This document shows positions 58,144 through 64,000 of a stretch of DNA of 64,000 bases, one piece after another. Every line of letters starts with the position of its first letter. Position 1 is the stretch's first letter. A program made the position numbers and the translations under genes. The notes below the pieces were generated by a model. It made no database searches. It saw only the letters and a program-made list of their open reading frames with translations, and was not told where the DNA came from. The stretch spans positions 1,980,449 to 2,044,448 of the forward strand of contig JAEVLN010000011.1 of NCBI GenBank assembly GCA_018350325.1. The letters are read 5' to 3'. Source of the stretch: Globodera rostochiensis (lineage: Eukaryota > Nematoda > Chromadorea > Rhabditida > Heteroderidae).

Positions 58144-60980
58144 ACTTTATTAAAAACATTACCCCAAAAAATCACTAAAGTTAAAAAGAGTATAAAACAA
58201 GGCTCCCATCGAAATTCAAAAACAGATTTTGGGTTCCAAATAAGAACATTTTTTAAGGGGAGGGTGGGGGGGGGGGTCGAGACGGTGCCATAAAATTTTT
58301 TGAAACGGGGAAATCAGAGAGATCAGAAACTTTTTGTGTTTATTTCTAGAATTCATTCGCATATTCTTTATGCATAGAGCACAAATGTAAAAATATGTAG
58401 CGAAAATAGGCGGTCCAACTAAAACAAAATTTCTAATTAATGTATTAAAATCTAATAATAAGAACAAACGAGAGTGCCCTGGGGTATATAAAACCATACT
58501 TATCATTCTCGTCTCCATTTTTGAAAATTGCGACTACAATGGAAGTCGCATAGGTCATCAATGTTTCAATAATTCCGCCCTTGTAGAGGCAGCCCCCGCT
58601 GAAAGTCAATTTTTACACAAACCCAGAGATAAAATGCCGGATTTGGCTCCAAATCTAACCGAAGAATTTGATTTTTGAGTTTATTACGAACTTTTTCTCA
58701 TTCAGTGCCCGTTTTTTGAGGATTCTGACAACAACGGAAGTCCCATAGTTCAACGATTTCGTCTCAACATTTCCGCCTGTGTTAAGCAGCATTTTCTAAA
58801 ATGTGGACGGAGCATTTTGTACAGCCGCTGGCAAATTCGTTTAAATGTTTTAAAGCGAAAGGGGAAAAATATTACAACGAATGCTTCCATAACAAAAAAA
58901 GGGGAAATTTTTGGTTTTAAACCAATAAAAAAGAATTGTGGCCAAAAAACGCCGGGCCTTTTTGATTATTACGTTTTGTATTTCCTGTGTCCCACCATTC
59001 CATTGCCACAAAACAATTTGTGCCAATGGCTCGGCGGCATTCGCCGATTGTGAAGCGTTGCCGATGTCCTTGATCGTCATCTTGTTTTTTGTTGAATTTA
59101 TCTCAAATTCTCTAACAAAGAATTTTAAATAATGAAATGATTTAATTTTAGGAAAATAAAAATATTACAATGCCGCAAACATCGTCAGATCACTGAACGT
59201 TGTGCTCTGATTACATCGCTTTTTCATGTCAATTGCCGTTGTTTCCTCAACAATTGCATAATCGACATAAATGTCATCGTTCATCGTTAATAATAATCTA
59301 AATATTGCCAACCGAACCGATTTTATTTGTGTAAGGCAATTAAAAAGGTTAATTTGCAGGATATTTTTGGGTTAATACTTAATTTAGTAAACAAACTCAA
59401 AATATTTATATTTTATGAAAGTGAAATAATTTTTCATTTTTGCAAAATGCCTTTTCGACGTCGTCAAATTTGCATATGTTCAGAGACATCATTTACTCTA
59501 TATCTGGGTCATATTCAATTTTTTTTTTTTTTTTTTGTTAGTTTCGGGCAAAATGTTGACCTAAATGAGAGGGAAAGGATGGGCAGGCAAGTCACACGGA
59601 CGGCACAATGAATGAATGTTAAAGTTGTCGATAAATCAAAAGTTTTGTAATTTATTTATTTGAATTAATACAAATACACTTTTTTACCAATTTATTTGTA
59701 AAACAAAAATACGCAATTTATTTATTTGAATTAGTATAATACCTTTTTTATTCATGTGATATAAGTGCACAATTGTACAAATGTTAGTTTTAAAATGTTG
59801 CCTTTATATGTATCTGGTTTGAATTTAAAATATTTCTCTGACCAAAACAAGCCGAGAAGTGTACCCTCCCCCCCGGGCATGGGTTTTTAATCAAATTTGT
59901 CCGGCTCGAATTTTCGAAAAAAGCGAAATATTAAATAAAAACGTAAATTGGCAAAATATGGATTTATTTTCAAAAAGCCCCAAAACATTGATTTTTATTG
60001 ACTTAAAAATTGTCTAATTCAAAATTTTTCTAAAATGACTGCTATTTCTGGCCTATTTTCGTCAAACCCTGTTCGCAAAAAAACTTAATAACAAAATCCG
60101 TTTCACTGAACAAAAGAGAAAAATTTTAGATTTTGTATGCTGGTGAAAAGTTTGACATCACTTACCAATAATTAAAGGGTCGCAGTCCCGGACTATTTTT
60201 TTCTGCACATATAAACAAAAAACCCCTAAAATAAAAAATTAATTAATAAAAAATAAATAAAAAAAGTTTGTCTCACTATTCTGGTGCTTAAAGTCATAAA
60301 AACCAGATTGGCGCGGTGTTCCTTCGTCGACATGCGGCGAGTGCTGCATTTGCGCATTGCTATTTTTGTTGCTTAAGCTCTCTTTTTTGCGGCAGGAACA
60401 CATCCATCCCCCCGGGGCATACGCTCCCGAATTGTCCCGGAATTGGCGCAAATTTTCGTCGTCGTCTGTCTGCAGTGTTCGCTAATGCCACCTTGGGCGA
60501 CTTGTTCATCGATCATTTACAAATCTCCGTCCACCCCGCCGTCCACCTCATCTTCGCAACAGGTTCTCCGATGTTCCGTTGCGAGTAAAATTTGGGGTAT
60601 AATGCACAAATTCGGCGATTGCCACTTGGCTTAATCGTTTTTATCCATCTATATTAATGAGGCTTAATCGTTTTTTTGACGTATAATTAAATTGATTTGG
60701 AGCCGGTAGTGATTAGCGGGGGTTGGCGGGACGCAGAAGTGATTAGCAGACGGACGGACGGACGGGCGGATGATGACGAAGGAAGAAGAAAGAACGACGA
60801 ACACATCAATTCTCCCGCCCATCCCGTCTCATCCCGTTCCGTCGTGTCCGTTCTATCGCTGTGTTGCCGTCGGCGGCATTTTTATGAACACATCGCCTGG
60901 GGGCTTTTTGTGTGATGCTTCAAGGCTTTATAAACAGTGGACGAGGACCCACAATCATCACAACTCAACTCAAACAGCAG
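58144..60980. other. Mostly gene-free, with weak coding candidates
   Basis: A plus-strand 64-codon frame at 58938-59132 begins like a signal peptide (RRAFLIITFCISCVPPFHC) and ends hydrophobic, but no splice or homology support exists. A minus-strand stretch at about 60600-60280 (QFRDNSGAYAPGGWMCSCRK) has GC-rich, coding-like composition and could be one exon of an unidentified gene. Otherwise AT-rich sequence and a C-run near 59868. Confidence 0.35.
60929..60934 (+). promoter_or_regulatory. TATA box of the first ground-like gene
   Basis: TATAAA followed about 50 bases later by a donor-like GTAAGC (60983). The next good acceptor (TTCAACAG, ending about 61346) precedes the ATG at 61369, suggesting a 5' untranslated exon and intron; alternatively that acceptor takes a spliced leader. 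Confidence 0.4.
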
Positions 60981-61368
60981 CAGTAAGCATTTGCATTTAA
61001 GCCACTTCGATCCCTCTTCATTCAGCAATAATCTTCTGATTACTGTTTCCATAGTCTGATCATTGGGCATTTTCGATCTGTTTAGTTGAAGGATATTAGA
61101 TCAAATCAATAGAAATTATCAAATCATCCCTCAAAATTTGGACCACGAAAACACTGAATCCCAGACCAAATTACCGTTTATTCATTTTAAAAATTCAGGC
61201 ATTTCTCAATTTTTGCCCTCAAATCTTTTCTACAAAATTCAAAAGAAAAAACTAAACTTTATTGACTTTTCACATTTTAATTACTAATTTTTAAATTATT
61301 TAAAGAAAAGAACACAGCATTTTATTCTTTGCTAACCTTCAACAGAAAATAAATAAACACCGCGCACA

Positions 61369-62174
61369 ATGAACCAAAATGTGTTGTTCGTCTCGCTGTT
61401 CGCCATGGTCGTGCTGTTGGCACTGATCGATGCCATCGGTCTTCCTCAGCAGAACAGCTGTTGCCAACAGCAGCAATGCGGATGCCAGCAGCAGAGCTGC
61501 GGATGTTGCTGCAGCGGCGGTGGCGGAGGTGGACTTGGCGGACTCGGACGCCGACGACGCCGCGGGGCCAAAGAGCTTGGACAGGTCAGTTCAGTTGACC
61601 GGCCATAATTAAGTGGAACGTCGAAGCTTCCCAAGAATTGATTTTTCGAGTTAAATTGTCTAACAATTTGATCAATCAATTATTCGAGATCAAATTTGGA
61701 CCGAAAAAGATCGACCCACATTATCAATAGTTTTAATCATCCCTTAACAGGTCTCTGCTGCCATTCAGCCCCACTACAAAGCGGTGGAGACGCCGTGCCC
61801 TCAAACCGCCTGGCAAGAAATCTTGGAAAAGGTAAAGCAACAATTTTGTTTCGCCAATCCTTTTTTACAAAGCTCAAATTAAGCATCATTTCCAATTCAA
61901 TCTTTTTTCAAAAAAAGCGAATAGCATTCATTCATTCATTTTCGACACCGTTCAGAACATTTTGCCGAGTGATGCCATCGGCTCAGTGAGTGCCATCCAG
62001 ACTGGACTGTACGCGCGCTTCGGGCAAAAATTCCTGGTCACCTGCGCGGATGCCAACGAGACAAAGGACGGGTCGGCGGTGGCAAACCGCGTGCACTTCA
62101 GCTCCTCCGGCGACGGCTACTGCAACATGGTCAAGGAGAAAGTGTGGTGCCAAGCTGTTGCCATCGTGGCATGA
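61369..62174 (+). CDS. Ground-like domain protein 1
   Basis: Exons 61369-61584, 61751-61831 and 61956-62174, all phase 0, give 171 residues. Signal peptide (FVSLFAMVVLLALIDAIG), then a Cys/Gln-rich CCQQQQCGCQQQSCGCCC, a Gly run, a basic RRRRRG and the ground-like domain starting at about residue 70: ETPCPQTAWQEILEKNILPS, IQTGLYARFGQKFLVTCADA, and a closing C in WCQAVAIVA. Ground-like proteins are nematode-specific, hedgehog-related, secreted and typically made by cuticle-forming epithelia. The basic stretch before the domain may be a processing site. The tandem neighbour at 63142 shares order and intron positions. Confidence 0.9.
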
Positions 62175-63141
62175 AGCCGATGAAGAAGTGCGACGATAGA
62201 ACGAATGAAGAAGTGATACGATATGATAGAAAGTGATACGGTATTATATTTTCAAACCCGAAATGGTTAGCCTCCTTCCTCAACATCCTTTTTTAGTGCA
62301 ATGATCGAGAATTGTCGTAAATATTTTGACAAAACTTAAATGTTAAGTAAACTGGACTTTACATATCGTATATTTGAATTAATTCTTGTGGTGAATATGG
62401 AAAAATTTTCCATTTAAAATAAAAGTCAATTAAAAAGTTGAAAAACATCAATTTTATAATCCGAAAAAATTAAAATTCTAAATTTGTTTTCCAATATCAA
62501 TTTAAGAATAAAAATGCGCGGAACAGAAGATGGTTTACGAGCGGAAAAATAATAAATCAAAAAAGGATATAAAAACCGGATCCGCTAACTAATAATTTGG
62601 GTTAGAGAGCAATCCGCGCAAACGCATAAAACGAAATCAGGTGAAAACGATAGGGGCGATCCGCTCGAGTTCATACCGGATTCACTGCACAAATCGCCAT
62701 GTTGAGATGGCTGTTTTCCAGCTGAATGATCCGCGCGACCTCGGGCAGAATTGCTGAACGGACCCGAGGCGCCAATGTGCCGCCGGTTTAACGTCTTCGA
62801 TCGGCTGATCAGTCCGCATGCTGCTTTTGATCAGATGGGGGGTCTATTTAAGCAGAGGTCGACCAACACAAATCCGGCATTTCCACTCGATTAAAACCTT
62901 TAACAGAAGTTCCCACCTTCTTCTTCCCTCTTTCTGCACAACTTTCCCTTTTAATGAAAATGTTCGTTTTTTGCTTCCAAAATTTTTCACCTCAGTGATC
63001 ATGGGTCGTAAAAATAGTTTATCTGATCAACCGATCAAGAATCTCGGTCGAATCAGAATCGGCAATTAAAATATTGTAATTAGAAAGCCAGAACCTTTCC
63101 TAATCTTGCTCCGCTTTTTCAGTCACATACCCAACTAAACA
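62175..63141. other. Spacer between the two ground-like genes
   Basis: The 3' flank of gene 1 and presumed promoter of gene 2. A weak TATA-like CTATTTAAG occurs at 62844. No other gene was found. Confidence 0.5.
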
Positions 63142-64000
63142 ATGTGCCGTTCCACATCTTTTTTTGCGCTGATCATCCTCATCATTTTGCTGGTCTCTGT
63201 TTTGCACCAGCCTACCAATGGCACCGGACTGCCACAACAACAACAATGTTGCTGTCAACAGCAAAGTTGTTGTTGTTGTCAACAGAGTTGCTGTTGCGGT
63301 GGCGGGGGCGGCGGCGGATTGGGCGGCTTGAGTTTAGGCGGACTTGGGGGAGGCGGCGGCGGGTGCTGTTGCGGTGGCGGAGGAGGTGGAGGCGGCGGCG
63401 GGTGCTGTTGCGGTGGCGGAGGCGGAGGAGGCGGCGGATGCGGAGGCGGTTGTGGATGCGGTGGTGGAGGTGGCGGATGCGGAGGCGGAGGCGGTTGTGG
63501 ATGCGGTGGTGGAGGATATGGACGAAGAAAACGTCGTCAGGTTGTCACACAGAAATGTTTCGGGTCAGAGGGGAAGACACTTCGTCAATGAAACATTTCG
63601 CAAAGTTGTTGTTAAATCACGGAAACTTTTGGAAGCTTTTAAAATTCAAATTGAGCGACATTAACGACAATGTCGAAAAAAACCTATGCTATAATGCGTC
63701 AGATAGAGCCGCCCCCCCCCCAAAAAAGTTGTGGTTTTGGCACCCCCTAATTGTTTTCTCATTTATACGTCCAGAGTGCCATTCAAGCGCAGTACAAGTC
63801 GAGCGAGTCGCCCTGTCCTCAGAACGAATGGAAAGAACTCATGGAACAGGTGCTTTTATACCAGACAAAAATCCTTCGATTATATGGTCCGCAATGAGCA
63901 TTCGAAGTTAAAATTTTTGATATTTCACACTAATCTCATAAAAGTTTTTGAGGATTAAACAAAAACAAATGCAATTTTCAACAACAGAGCATCACATCAG
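63142..64000 (+). CDS. Ground-like domain protein 2 (cut by window end)
   Basis: Exon 1 63142-63540 and exon 2 63775-63849 (both phase 0), and the first 13 bases of exon 3 from 63988. Signal peptide (FFALIILIILLVSVLHQ), then QQQQCCCQQQSCCCCQQSCC, a long Gly/Cys region (about 80 residues of G-runs broken by CCC or CGC) and the basic end RRKRRQ, followed by SAIQAQYKSSESPCPQNEWK, the start of the ground-like domain. The Gly/Cys region is much longer than in gene 1 and should be highly cross-linkable; a cuticle or other extracellular-matrix role is an inference. The domain's remainder lies beyond the window. Confidence 0.85.

Noticed and set aside
58216..58518. 100-codon minus frame with hydrophobic segments (GHSRLFLLLDFNTLIRNF)
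   Set aside because: Possible membrane-protein exon, but no splice partners or recognisable family and it overlaps a G-run; not strong enough to list as a gene.

Overview
The window is nuclear DNA of a nematode. Two genes at the right end encode ground-like domain proteins, a nematode-specific family. Other genes match families common in nematodes (innexin, glycosyltransferase family 92, galectin-like lectins, C2H2 zinc finger, BTB/BACK), almost all split by short AT-rich GT-AG introns. A 71-bp tandem repeat is full of TTAGGC, the nematode telomere hexamer. A secreted RING-H2 protein would fit a plant-parasitic (cyst-nematode-like) species, but this is an inference only.

Layout. 0.5-2.1 kb: innexin (minus). 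3.0-11.4 kb: four copies (A minus, B plus, C minus, D plus) of an unrecognised secreted/membrane protein, arranged as successive palindromes with a 25/26-bp minisatellite at two of the centres. 11.9-14.9 kb: a 12-13-exon MAP2K5 (MEK5)-type kinase with an N-terminal PB1 domain (minus). 15.5-17.2 kb: secreted RING-H2 protein with an 11-residue-repeat tail (minus). 18.2-18.7 kb: probable Cys-containing single-pass membrane protein. 21.2-28.5 kb: exons of galectin-like domains, starting from a signal peptide (minus), invaded by hAT-like non-autonomous elements. 29.7-32.2 kb: C2H2 zinc-finger gene (minus). 32-35.7 kb: repeats only. 35.8-36.6 kb: Cys-rich protein. 36.7-39.5 kb: repeats. 39.6-40.6 kb: signal peptide plus octapeptide repeat (minus, frame broken once). 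41.2-43.9 kb: GT92 glycosyltransferase (minus). 44.3-45.0 and 47.7-48.5 kb: two paralogues of an unnamed family with a conserved His and Asn-Cys motif. 50.6-54.3 kb: duplicated membrane-protein gene, first copy damaged. 55.2-56.1 kb: a single-copy relative of the A-D family. 57.5-58.1 kb: BTB/BACK gene. 61.4-64.0 kb: two ground-like genes (plus), the second cut by the window end.

Exons were joined by hand from splice signals and reading phase. Joins are secure where phases close exactly (kinase exons 1-10, RING gene, BTB gene, ground-like genes, A-D family and its relative) and approximate elsewhere. The most unusual content is the A-D palindromic cluster with its distant relative at 55 kb, the secreted RING protein, the PB1-bearing MEK5, and a set of short hAT-like elements with 8-bp target duplications and tandem-repeat interiors.
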